A stretch of 64,000 nt of DNA. Source: Tigriopus japonicus (Eukaryota > Arthropoda > Copepoda > Harpacticoida > Harpacticidae). A model generated the notes under the pieces. That model was not told the origin of the DNA. It saw only the letters and a list, made by a program, of their open reading frames with translations, and ran no database searches. How positions within the stretch are numbered: the first letter of the stretch is position 1; each line of letters starts with the position of its first letter. Made by a program: the position numbers and the translations under genes. The stretch is from the NCBI GenBank assembly GCA_010645155.1, contig CM021312.1:1090935-1154934 (forward strand). The letters are read 5' to 3'. Shown here piece by piece: positions 9,936-20,674 of the stretch.

Positions 9936-12900
9936 CTAGAAACAAACACAGAAACAAAAAATGGAGGTGAGAGATGATGATGGTGGAGGATGATGATGAT
10001 GACGACGACGGTGGTTGGGGTGGTGGTCAACTTGGACTGAAGCCGACTGGACCTTGAGGCGCCCACGAGGACGAGAGAAAGGATGAACGAGAAGAACAAG
10101 AAGACTGAGCAGGAGAAGGAGGAAGAAGAGGAAGAAGATCAATCTGACAACGCGCTGCTTTTAGGGCGAGGGGCGGGAATGGGAGGGGCTTTGGGCTTAG
10201 CTCGGATCAGGCAAGAGGCTCGCGAGAAGGACTTTTTCACTTTGGGCACAGATTGAGGGGACATGGGTGACTTGGAATTAGATGCCGTGCTCTCAAAAGT
10301 GACAGATTTGCTCTTTTGAGGTGGAATGGGAGGTGGTGGCGTTCCCCTTGGAGGAGAGGGGGCCATGGATTTATTCTTGTTGCCTTTGGGGTGGCACACA
10401 ATGCCTTTGATTATGACGCCCTTGATTATGGTCTCTTTCTTGACTTCGAGAGTGTTGGAAGTGTCGTCCTCGTTGGAGGATGAAGAAGAATCTTTCAGAG
10501 ATGAGGCCTTCACCCAGCGACTTGAGAAAAAACAGAATAAAAGAAAGACAATGATAGTGAGAGAACTACGAAAAAAAAACGTCAACAGAAGAAAAGCAAG
10601 AAATCTGGTTAGAAAAGAGAGAGAGAGACCACGCGAACAGAGACGAACAGAATGAAAAAAGAGAGGGAGAAAAAGAGAGACAGTAAGGAACAGTGTCAGT
10701 TTATTAGTCTGGCAAGTTAGTGGTTGATCCTGTTATCTGCAATTGACTTGGTAATGATAATTTATAGTAGTAGAGCAGTATATAACGTATATTGTGTTCG
10801 AGGATTCAAGGAGACCGGCAACAACAGTTCTATAATATTCATGTAGTACAAGTGCATCAACGCAATCACGCCAAGGACAATGTGGAGAAGGTTGAGAAGG
10901 TATGATCTATCCTCATGGGTATTGACAAAATGAGCGGAGAATCATCGGCTGATCAGAAAACTAGTAGAAGATGTACAAGTAAAGGTGCAACTTTATCTAA
11001 CAATTGACCAAACCATCGTATTTTCCTTTCAGAATATTGTAACAAGCAACATGTACAGAGGTCAAATAGGAAATAGGATCGAAGAAACCATTTTCTCTTT
11101 TACATTTTGAAAATGAGGAGTGATTTACTCAGTCAGCGATTCAGTTCATGAGATAAGAGAGTTTTTGGTTCCTACCCATGGTTTTTTTTTCAATCATGAC
11201 AAGCAGATACAGTACACAGAAAATTCATCACCCATCTCCAGTCAGATTTGAACATATAAACTAGATAATAAAATGGCTTAGGGTGCTTCTTTTCACTAAA
11301 TACCAATGGATTTGGTGAGGAAATCTCAAGTTCTTTGTCTCAATGACTGTGCAGAGTAAATGCAGGAAACCGAGCTATGAGCCGCTTCCAGTTCAAAGCT
11401 TCAATGGCCAAGACGGGTAAAAGAGAGACAGAGAAAAAGAAAAAGAGGAGCAACAAGCTTTAATAAGGGTAAAAAAAATCACGTAATGCTGACAGGAGAT
11501 GACATTGGCGAAAAGTAAAGGAAAATAAAGGGTCTCTTTGTTTCCACAGACACACAATACTTTTTCATGGTAAAATATTTTAACTTGCAGGCTCGAACCT
11601 ACTAAAACAGACTAATGGAATCGAGGGCCAAATGATGACTTCCTCTGGACTCAACGCCGCTCAGGCCAGCCAATCACTTGATGCCACAAACTTCATGAAA
11701 TCAAGAAGACTCCTCTTCAACCCGCGCCCCTGGCCCAATGATGCACCAGAACACGAGGAAAGCGAGCTCCTCTCTCCCACTGAATTTATCTCTTCTTGCC
11801 GAAGCCAATAGCGTTGGCAAGTTGGTTTTGGACCTCGTTGGCAGCGGCTTGAGCCGCAGCTTGAGTGGCCGCTCTTTGCACTTGCTGACCCATATTTCCG
11901 AAAGCACTTTGCATCCCAGCGGCCGCTTGACCCATGGTTTGTCGCCTATTTGGCCATGATCCAATCGAATCAAGAGATACAGCCAGATCAGAGAGATTGG
12001 GGATCAGAGCATCAATTGCGAAGAGCCGAGGTTAAGGAAAGCGAAAGCAAGAGTATGAAGGATATGAGGTGTTGATGGAATAATTAATCCGATTGGTCGC
12101 GTGGAAACATGTTTTGGCATTGATTTGTGTCCGAAGATTTCGTAGTGGTGAGAGAACGGCGGCAGCAATTGACGGCAAAAGGAGGCGTGGGTGTATGAGT
12201 GTGTTGCATGGGCGGGAGAAGCAAAGAGAAGATTTTGTTATTTAGCGACGTCTGTCGAGGAGATCACGGATGGTTGTTGTTGAAGTAGAAGTAGTAGTGG
12301 TATGGTAGTTGTTGTAGGTGTGGCGTGGCAATTCATAATGCGTGAGATAGAGAGAGCAGCAAAGAGAGAGGAGAGGACAAAAAGAGCCCATCAGATCAAG
12401 TTAATTCTAGTAGTGAGTTAGGGGCAGGGAGAAGTTGATTTGATCAGTTAAAAAGCGTACAAGAACTGTCCACAAAACGCCAAGGAATCAAAAGTCTCTC
12501 TACCCAATACAATGTTATAGCCCAAATGGACGGAACAAAAACCAATGCCCAACAACCACACAAACAGAAATGCCATTCTTTGCAGGGACGACCTTTACAA
12601 GGCCATTGGACAATCCGTTACTCTCAAATTGTCAAGCTTTTGAAAGCAATTGGGGAATATCAAAAGTCAATCATTCCCTTTAATAACACTTACGTTGGAA
12701 TCATTGGAGGCGGGAGACCACCGGCCCGACCAGGTGCTGGGGGAGGTCCTCGGCCTCCAGGAGCGGCAGGAGCCGCCCTCGGAGGCTGTGGAGGTTGTCG
12801 AGACACCGGTGGAGGATTGCGCCTTGGACCACCACCGGGTGATGGTGGAGCCTGGGATATGCCTCCACCTCCTCCGCCATTTCCACTACTGCCCCCTCCC

Positions 12901-15900
12901 CCACCTCCACCCCCACTAGATGAGGAGGAAGTATGCGAGCTGGGCGCCGGCATCCAGTTCTTTACTGGCGGAGGTGCTGGGGTGCTCACAGTGGCCATGG
13001 ACACATCTCCGATGATCTTCAGAGCTTCTTTACAAGCATGGTATTGTCGCAGCATCTCTTCCCGTTTCAGAGCCTCGTCCGCGCTCTCTTCCATCATGGA
13101 GTGCTAGAAAGAAAACAAAAAAGGTTATTTTTTTTAATCCGTAGATTTGTATGAAAAAGTTATGATGAGGGAGCTTATTGACTCGGACTAATGCTACAGT
13201 AATGTCGTCCTCATGCTCACTTGAAATAAAACTCTTACCGTGTCTCCAGTAGCATAGAGTTGAGCCAAAAGCTCGCTGTTGATGAAATTCTTCACATCAT
13301 TGATCATTAGATACATGACAGTCTTTGGTACGAGGTCCCGGCACGTCTTTGTAACAATTTTCATGTAAGAATCCACGAGATTTCGGATTGTTTCAACTTG
13401 GCGCTCCAATTGCGGATCCACAGACCCGAGAGAGGCTTCTTGACTCTGAAAGGAAATAAATGGAAATAAAGGGCTCTAAAGGCAGAACACTAAGCCTTTT
13501 CAGTAGGGTTAAGGCGAGGTTTTTGTTCGATTGAAAAAAAAAATCTTTAAACTCGATTTTAATCCCCCCCCGACACTTTGGACATGGATTAGTGTGCGAT
13601 GTGCTGATTTGATCCTCAGGTGATTGTGAATGAAGAAGATGCGTAGTTGATCAATTCCTTGCTTACCCGGCTGCCTTCCTGAAAGAGAAGAAAACAAGTC
13701 CCGTCTCAGTGACACAACCCAACAATCGTTCACCCGTGGTTATCAATTTTAACAGACTTAGAAATAAAAGGTGGTTATCAAAATGGACACGAACACAAAT
13801 CTGCAAACATATAAGAACCAATAGGCATTTGTTGTATCAGCAGTTGAGGTGCAATTCAGACGAAAAAAAAGAATAGCCAGAGCACATTTCTGAACAAGTT
13901 TATCTTCAATGAAAGTCGAATAGGTTTTCAACAAGAAATGTAAATTTCTCGCCGCGCAATTCCCTGCTATTTGATTAATTCAAAAATTCAAGAAAATAAT
14001 ACCATTGGTAGAGAAGTCGTGCTCAGATCATAAACATTCTTGGTTAACTACTTAACAATGAGTTGTTAGTATCGAAGAATGAATAGAATAGAAATTAATG
14101 AAAAAAGAGTGGAGAAAATTTCGCATCCATTGAACGAAGCACCGGTGATGAAAGCTGGTACAAAACATTCAACAAAAAATGGACGAATCATTTGAAAGAC
14201 ATCTACTTAATTTTGTGTAATCACTAAGTTAGGTCAATAAGAAGCATTGCTCAATTTGGGAAACATATAGCTTACCCCATCCTAAAGGAGAGAAAAAAAA
14301 CAAGGATAAATCAGAGATAGTTGTTAAGGAGGAGGAGGAATGATTGTAAATCTTGGCGAAAATGTGTGATGGTGAAGAAGATTTTGTAACGTAGCATTAG
14401 CGCAGAATGGATAATAAGAGAAAATGAACAGATTCGTTAATATATTTGGAACAATCTCCAAGCAAATGGAATCCAATGAGTGTCGCTTGCTTGGAGGAAG
14501 AGCTCTCTACGAGGGTTTTAATTACCACACCCACAACATCCAGATAAATAATACGCTTTTCCCCCCATTCCATTCCATTTGATATGATATGAATGCCAGT
14601 CCTTTTAAGCAACAGTTCTCATTTGCTCAATATCGACGCATCTTGAAACGCGGCTTTCGCGTGCATTTGAGAACCATTGTTTGAAAGGAATACGGTCTAA
14701 TCGTATCAAGTTAAGAAAAGCCAGGCTAACAAGGAACAGGTACGAAAACGGTGCAAATCGATTCAGGCACTCACCTCTCCGTCGCCGTTGTTGAGCTCGG
14801 AAGTCTTCTCAGGATAGACACCAGCTCTCAAAAAGGACGCTTTCCAAGAATCCACTTCATCTTGGGTCTCGCAAGACAACTCCAGAGTCTTAAAGTCCTT
14901 GTACACGTTCCTGTTTTCCGGGTTGTAAATCGCAAACATATGGCGGCGAGACATGAACCCGGCTTCAATATCCCGCAATTTCAAGCTATCCAATGGGAGC
15001 ATGAACTTTTTGTCTTTCTCCTGCAATCAATCATGGAGCAGTTTAGGTCATTTTTCTTTGGTGCAGATACAGAGTGAGCTACCGAACGCACCTCGTCGTC
15101 TTTAAACCAAGAGAGAGATTCGGACGTCAGGACGAACCAATAATCTCGGGATCCACCTTTCATGATACCCAAGTTGTGAATGGACATGTAGCCTTTCCGA
15201 ATGACCTGATTGCCCAACTTTCTACCGGTTTTCTCCGAGTTTTGATTGGTGTTTTGCGCACTAGAATTAGAAAAAAATTGTTCAAACACAAGGACTTTTT
15301 GTCGATCATGAACAAGCCTTAAAGCTACACTCACTTGGCAAACCCAATGAAATCCTCGTGGTTGGTGTTCATATATGCCAGCTCGCATTCGATCAGCATG
15401 CAAATCTGATCTTTGCATTTCTGTTCTTTCTCTCGAATGTAGGTAGTGATAATCCGTTCGGTTTCCTCTCGAAGACGAGGGTAACGATTCATCTGAGGGA
15501 TGTCAAATCAAATTGAAGCAATATTCTTTTCATTAGGTCACCCAAATTGGGTACCGTAAGTTCAAAAAAAAAAAAAAAGGTTGCAAAAACAAACAAAAGC
15601 AAAGACAAACGGTGCATTTTTACTCGACGTGACTTTCACAAGACAACGACAATAACAGATATAGAAGGCGCTTCAAGGGATAAATGAGGTCAAAGTAATG
15701 ATGAACCGACAGCGCTTTAGAATTTGATGAAGCTCTTGGAAGAAGACAGTGTGTATCATAAAATCATTTAAGAGAGAGTATATAAGAGAATCGTCGGAAA
15801 TTATTTCATTTCGGACTTGATGTACAATTGGAAAAAAAATAAACCGATTTTGAATGCTCCTTTTTTCCCGGTTAAAATTTGCCGTATGCTGGTCCATAAT

Positions 15901-18900
15901 TTCAAAATCCCACGTACAACCAGCTTTCAAATCAAAACAACAGTTGCATATCGAACTTGTTTTCAGTTAAGAGCCTTCGGTCCATCCAAGGTTAAATTAA
16001 AGGTAAAAAGACATGCACACCACACTACCTTGGCCAGGCCTTCAATAAGGATTTTCTGCATTTCTTCGGTGACCAATCCCACGACTTTCGTAGCGGGCTC
16101 CCGGAGACAAGCAATCTGCTTCCTCGCCACAACCTCGAAGGCTTGGCCCGGAGTGAACAATCCAATCCGCACTCCTGGTCACATGAAAGGGGCGAAGCAA
16201 CGCAACAACAGTGCAGTGCAGGGCAGGGCAGGGCAGGGCATCGGTCATGGTTTGTTGCGTGATGCGGGTGATCAGGGGGATAAGGGGGCGAAAACAGGAA
16301 AAGAAAACAAAGAGAAAATACAAAATCAAAGCAAGTCATGTGGATAAGAATAGGACTGCTACAACCCAGAAGGACCACCCAAGGTGTGGCCACCAACACA
16401 CATTACACAGGTACTTTCCACCTTTACGACTTTGAGTAAGCTTGATACATCATCATTTTCCCAAGCGAGATCAAGTAAATATGTATGCCCTTTGAGACGT
16501 AAAGATTGACGCAGAGATTTGGATCGAGAACTCCAGAGTCAAGGCCCTAACTTTGGGAAATCGAGGGTACGGTTTCAAATTTGACCTCGAGCTATGAAAA
16601 CCCAATTTTGAAGCAATGAATTTAACGGAACTGCCCTGCAACCACGTTAGGAATTCACATGGCAAAGCACATTGGCCATGCATGGCCAATACTGATTGGT
16701 GTGATCGAAGATCACTAAACAGAGTACAAGTTCTTCGGCCTCCCAAGTTCACGTTCAAATCATAACAACCCCAATATGTTTGAAACAAGCGAATGTCTTT
16801 GCTTTTGTTCGGCCATGGAAGGCTTTAATGCAGAGCTCAAAGTCTGTGTTTTACCTTGGCCGTCCCGACTCTGAGGGTGTTTATGAGCTCCTGCATCACG
16901 AGGTCAACAAGTTTGAGTGCGGGCTCTCTGAGGGTTCCAATTTTCCCTTTGCAAACCAACTCAAAGGCACGGTCAGGTGCGAACATTCCTATTCTAATAC
17001 CTAGTGAGAGGAGGAGCAGTATGCAACAACAAAAGCAAGAGTAAAATCATCAGCAACAAAAAACAACAGATCTACTGTACAAAAACTCAAGGTAGGATAG
17101 AACACCTTCATCTCTGATTCAATAAAATCGGGTGTGATTGAACAAGTCGAGCGGTTTGGAAGGAGATAAAAATTATGTTATGGGAACAAGCATGCTAAAT
17201 CAATCACACACACTACGTTAACCAAGGTCTCTTAAGATGGGTCTTAATCTAGGCTTAAGAACGAAGAGCATTCGCATTCGCAAATTGGCGAGAGCTCGAC
17301 AAGGTACCTTTTCTGAGACCATTCGGATCACATTGGTTAGTTCTTGAACCACGAGATCCACACATTTAATGCTAGGCTCTTTCAACCTGGCTATTTGCTT
17401 AGTTACAATGGCTTCGAAAGCCATATCAGGAGTAAAAAGACCCACGCGAATACCTGCAAGCAGTCGTATGATGGAGTCGCTTCTATGAAACACAGCTTTT
17501 ACTCATGGAGTTTTCTCTCTGTTGGCAACTATAATGAGGACATCACGACCAGGACAGGCTTACCGTGAATATTTCGGATGGCGAAGGCGATTTCGCGCCT
17601 AAGCTCCTTCTCGTCAAACTCCATTCGCACGATTTCATACGGGAATCGTTCATGGAACAAACGGTTGATTTTTGCTCCACCACTCAATTCCAATGTGTTG
17701 ACTGCTGCTGATCCACTACCTTCAATGGATCGTTCGAAATCTTGTTGAAGTTGCTGAATACTCCTAAAATTGGCCGAGTATACAATCGATGATTTTCATG
17801 CCGCTCATAATTTGAATCCCGTCCCGATTTTTATTGAATGCAACTGATGACTTACTGCAGCATGGCCTTCGTCTTAATGGCTGGGTCATCTGGCCTGAAG
17901 TATTTGTATTGCTCCACTTCCTTTTCAAGAGACAAGTACTGCTTTTGAAGGCGATCTCGTAGACTAGGAAGAGTCTCACGGATGTGGTTGGTGAGTTGTT
18001 GATTGAGAACTTTTTGCAAGTAGGGTGAACCCAGACGGTCGGCCATGTTACGATACGATGGATGGCTGAAATTACAATTGCACCCAATAAGCATTTGACA
18101 ATTTTTAAACCTTCAGTTCCAGTTTGAAGAAAATGTTGAATACACACAAACGATTCAGGTCGAGGCTAAATTTTTAAAAACCTTGTTGCATGAGCTAAAC
18201 AAATTGATGCCTTGTTTTTTCACCTGAGGAAAAATTTTCTTTCTGCGGCCATGGCGGCTTTGATGTCCTTTTTCCCTTCTATGTCCTTTTGAGAACGATT
18301 GATAACGCCCACATAACCCCGTCTGAGCGGGAGGAATTTGTTTTCCAGTACTTCTCTGGCGTCCGTGCCTTCGTCCATCAAGTCCAGTTTTGTCAACACA
18401 CCAATGGTTCGAAGACCTATGGAATAGTGGAAGTAAATTCAGCTATAGTCTTAGAAAAAACATCAAAATAATAAGGGAACGTCGTTTCAACAATTGAAAC
18501 TGAACAAAAGGGAGGCAAAACCATGCAAACATAAAAGAAGTGTGAAAAGAAGGCGTCAGATTAGCCAGAAATACAAGGTCAGAGAAAGGTAAAACCACTT
18601 GTTAACGAAAGAATCTAGTTAAAGCTTGTCTTTTTTTTAGCAAATCTTGGAAAGTTCTGTGAACGCTCGTCCTCAGTAAAGATTCAAAACCACATTTGTT
18701 AAGCTCTCTGCAAGTCCCGCAAACCTGAGGGGTCAGCTTCTCTAGCCATTTGAAGAGCATCACTTGTTGCTACATCAATGTTTGCAGGAATGACGGCAAG
18801 AATGAGGCAACAGTCCTTTTGAATATATGACATGATCAACGACCTTATCTGTTGCTCAACATCTTTAGGCTGATCCCCTACTGGAACACGGGTCAGCCCA

Positions 18901-20674
18901 GGCAAATCGATGAGTGTGATGTTTACAACTGAAATGAGTCAACATAATTTGTACTGAAAATGAAGTGATAGCGAACTAACTGAATTTAGCGACACTTAAA
19001 AATTACATCATGCCATTATGGAATTACGAAAGTGACTAAAAGAGGGCAATAATGTGGTGCAGGGGACGAAAGTAACTTCGAACACTACAACTGTCATTTT
19101 ACCATCGGGATCGACAGATTTGGCCAGATTCAAGGCATCCGATGTTGCCAAATCGGTGTTGGCCGGAGTCACGGCCAAGATCAGACACGTCTCTTTGCAA
19201 ATGAATTGCATGATCATGTCTTTAATTTGGGCCTCAATATCAACAGGTTGATCTCCGATGGCGATTTTGGTCAGACCGGGTAAATCAATTAGTGTTATGT
19301 TAAGAACTGGAAGGGAAATGTGAGGACGATCCATCATGACAGGAATTAAGGAAAATTTGTCGCAGACAATTGAAGAGATGGCGGAAGGGTGGTTGAAGTA
19401 AATTATTAGGACTGTTTCAAATTTTCCAGACAGGAAAAGACGACAGAAAGTGCCTTGGGCAAAAGTCAGAAAGAGGGACAAGCGATTCGGCACGGTTTTA
19501 TTCCCTTTTGCTCAAATGCAATTGAGCTTTTACCGTCCGGATCAGCGTATTTGGCCAACATTAAGGCATCCGATGTGGCAATGTCGATATTGGCGGGGGT
19601 CACGGCCAGGATCAAGCAAGTGTCTTTTTGAATGTAAGTCATGATCATCTCTCGTATTTGCTGATCAATATCAGGGGGTTGATCGCCCACCGGAATTTTC
19701 GTCAATCCGGGCAAGTCAATTAGGGTGATATTAAGCACTATTGAGAGAGATGGATTAGTACAGCCGCCGATCATTCCATCCGGTTCAGGGACGGGACCGG
19801 AAACCGCGGGTGACATGAAACACTTAATCATTCGGGGTCATCAAAGGTCCAAGAGCTTTAATATCTTACCATGAGGCGAATACACTCGCAAATTTATGGG
19901 AAGGTTAGAAATGCCCTTGTTTGAGCCGGTCATGCGGTCGGTCTCATCCTCGATCTCTTTCATGATGGCGCTGAAGTCCATGAACTTTTTGCCTTTGCAG
20001 TGAAGAAATTCGCCATACTCATTGGGCGCGTTAATGAGTTGCAAAATTAGGGGTCGTCGGGTCACGATACCCGAGCCTCGGGGTAAGAAGTCCCTAAAAC
20101 AGATGGGGAAGAAAATTGAATGGTGAATTGACGCTCGGGCATTCATTCATTTTTCATGTCATGAGGTTCGAAGGCTAAATTCCAGCACCAAGATGACATG
20201 GGCTCGGACAACGAACGGCCTTGAGCAGAGGAAGAGAAAGTTCCCAATTGTTCCATACCACGACCAACGAATAGGAGGGAACCCACTATACTATACGCAC
20301 TCGTTCACTCCCACACACGCTTTCGCTCTGGCTTTTACACATCGAGCGAGACGTTGCACTGGGGCCATTCTCCTCCTCAGAGAAACATGGATCAATACCA
20401 GTCAGCTGACCCCATGATGATCAAAATTGGGACTTTCAAGGCGTACAATTCCATGTCAAGCTATTCTTGGATGACTATGTTTTCCGTAACACTAGATCAG
20501 TCCTTACCGTCCCACAAAGTTTTCCAAGACGGATGATTTTCCGGCCGATTGTCCACCCACCACGGCGATTTGCGGCAGATCAATAACCATGGGCACCCCG
20601 AGTTGCGTGAAGGCATCTTGCATGCGATTGATAATCGGGATGAGGGATTCCATCCCTTGGTTACCCGCCGCCAT
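9851..20674 (-). CDS. Dnm (shibire orthologue): Dynamin GTPase, complete gene with alternative exons
   Basis: Dynamin is the large GTPase that pinches off endocytic vesicles. Constitutive exons (minus strand): 20674-20508, 20093-19870, 18416-18224, 18065-17856, 17763-17564, 15492-15335, 15260-15092, 15020-14775, 13445-13239 and 13103-12694; all junction phases agree. Exon 1 holds the P-loop GGQSAGKSS. The switch-II DLPG lies in one of three alternative exons, and TKLD in 18416-18224. Then come the middle domain, PH domain (15260-14775), GED (13445 to about 13000) and a Gly/Pro-rich tail with SH3-type PxxP motifs. Together with one copy of each alternative exon, both microexons and last exon 9935-9851, the product is 878 residues. 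The start ATG (20674) gives [13 protein letters not shown], matching animal dynamins. The assignment is very sure; which isoforms are made is inferred. Confidence 0.95.
10139..10520 (-). CDS. Dnm: Dynamin alternative last exon, extended proline-rich tail
   Basis: The acceptor (pyrimidine tract ending TTTTTTCTCAAG) is strong and in phase with exon 12. The exon adds 126 residues that start RWVKASS, pass through a Ser run and an acidic patch, then turn Pro-rich: [27 protein letters not shown], ending SALSD and TGA. These PxxP motifs next to Arg/Lys are typical SH3 ligands, as expected of a dynamin proline-rich domain. Use of this exon gives 977 residues. Confidence 0.7.
11786..11945 (-). CDS. 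Dnm: Dynamin alternative last exon, Ala/Gln-rich tail
   Basis: In phase after exon 12 (which ends PPMIP and AC|), this exon adds [15 protein letters not shown] and then an Ala/Gln/Asn-rich stretch ending GFGKKR and TAA, giving a 903-residue product. The tail lacks prolines, unlike the other ends, and looks like an amphipathic helix. The acceptor (CCAAATAG) has a poor pyrimidine tract, so usage is less sure. An ATTAAA-type signal is seen on the minus strand at about 11464-11459. It could also be part of a separate short transcript, because it contains its own ATG. Confidence 0.5.
13667..13678 (-). CDS. Dnm: Dynamin 12-nt microexon (Glu-Gly-Ser-Arg)
   Basis: GAAGGCAGCCGG on the minus strand follows TTCTTCTCTTTCAG and precedes GTAAGC. 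It is in phase 0 and would add four residues to the PH-GED linker, independently of the 6-nt microexon upstream. A 4-residue alternative insert is known in mammalian dynamin 2, but near the start of the PH domain rather than after it. Confidence 0.7.
14276..14281 (-). CDS. Dnm: Dynamin 6-nt microexon (Asp-Gly)
   Basis: GATGGG on the minus strand is preceded by a long pyrimidine tract ending TCTCTCCTTTAG and followed by GTAAGC. It is in phase 0 between exon 10 (PH-domain end) and exon 11 (GED start) and would add Asp-Gly to the linker. The strength of both splice signals makes chance unlikely, but inclusion needs RNA evidence. Confidence 0.65.
16029..17453 (-). CDS. Dnm: Dynamin alternative exon 7 cluster (7a, 7b, 7c)
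   Basis: Three 146-bp exons in tandem: 7a 17453-17308, 7b 17000-16855, 7c 16174-16029. All have clean AG/GT borders and the same phase, fitting between exon 6 (ends CACG|) and exon 8 (|ATGAATCG). Each encodes about 49 residues of the middle domain. Copy 7a reads [17 protein letters not shown], 7b [16 protein letters not shown], 7c [16 protein letters not shown]. This is the segment that is also alternatively spliced in mammalian dynamins (exons 10a/10b). Since 146 is not a multiple of three, including two copies would shift the frame, which enforces single choice. All three are open with conserved splice sites, so none looks like a dead copy. Confidence 0.9.
18725..19737 (-). CDS. Dnm: Dynamin alternative exon 3 cluster (3a, 3b, 3c)
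   Basis: Three 204-bp exons lie in tandem: 3a 19737-19534, 3b 19306-19103, 3c 18928-18725. Each starts after AG, ends before GT and has the same phase (1 in, 1 out), so any one joins exon 2 (CATG|) to exon 4 (|GTCTTCG). Each encodes 68 residues of the GTPase domain with intact DLPGLT (switch II) and LILAV-x-PAN. They differ elsewhere: [13 protein letters not shown] in 3a, [13 protein letters not shown] in 3b, [13 protein letters not shown] in 3c. Copy 3b looks most like vertebrate dynamin ([15 protein letters not shown]). Copy 3c is the most divergent and has the weakest donor (GTTTGC). Because 204 is divisible by three, double inclusion would not shift the frame, so exclusivity would need another mechanism. 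Confidence 0.9.

Noticed and set aside
9592..9957. 121-residue minus-strand frame starting [14 protein letters not shown]
   Set aside because: It overlaps the short dynamin last exon in another phase. The strong splice acceptor at 9936 fits the dynamin phase, not this frame. The hydrophobic start comes from the pyrimidine tract.
9936..10142. Frames rich in Leu, Val and His (minus strand)
   Set aside because: These read through the pyrimidine-rich intron before the dynamin last exon; low-complexity, no domain.
12526..13107. Plus-strand frame rich in Gly and Pro opposite dynamin exon 12
   Set aside because: It is the shadow of the Gly/Pro-rich coding strand of dynamin. The minus frame has the dynamin match and correct phases.
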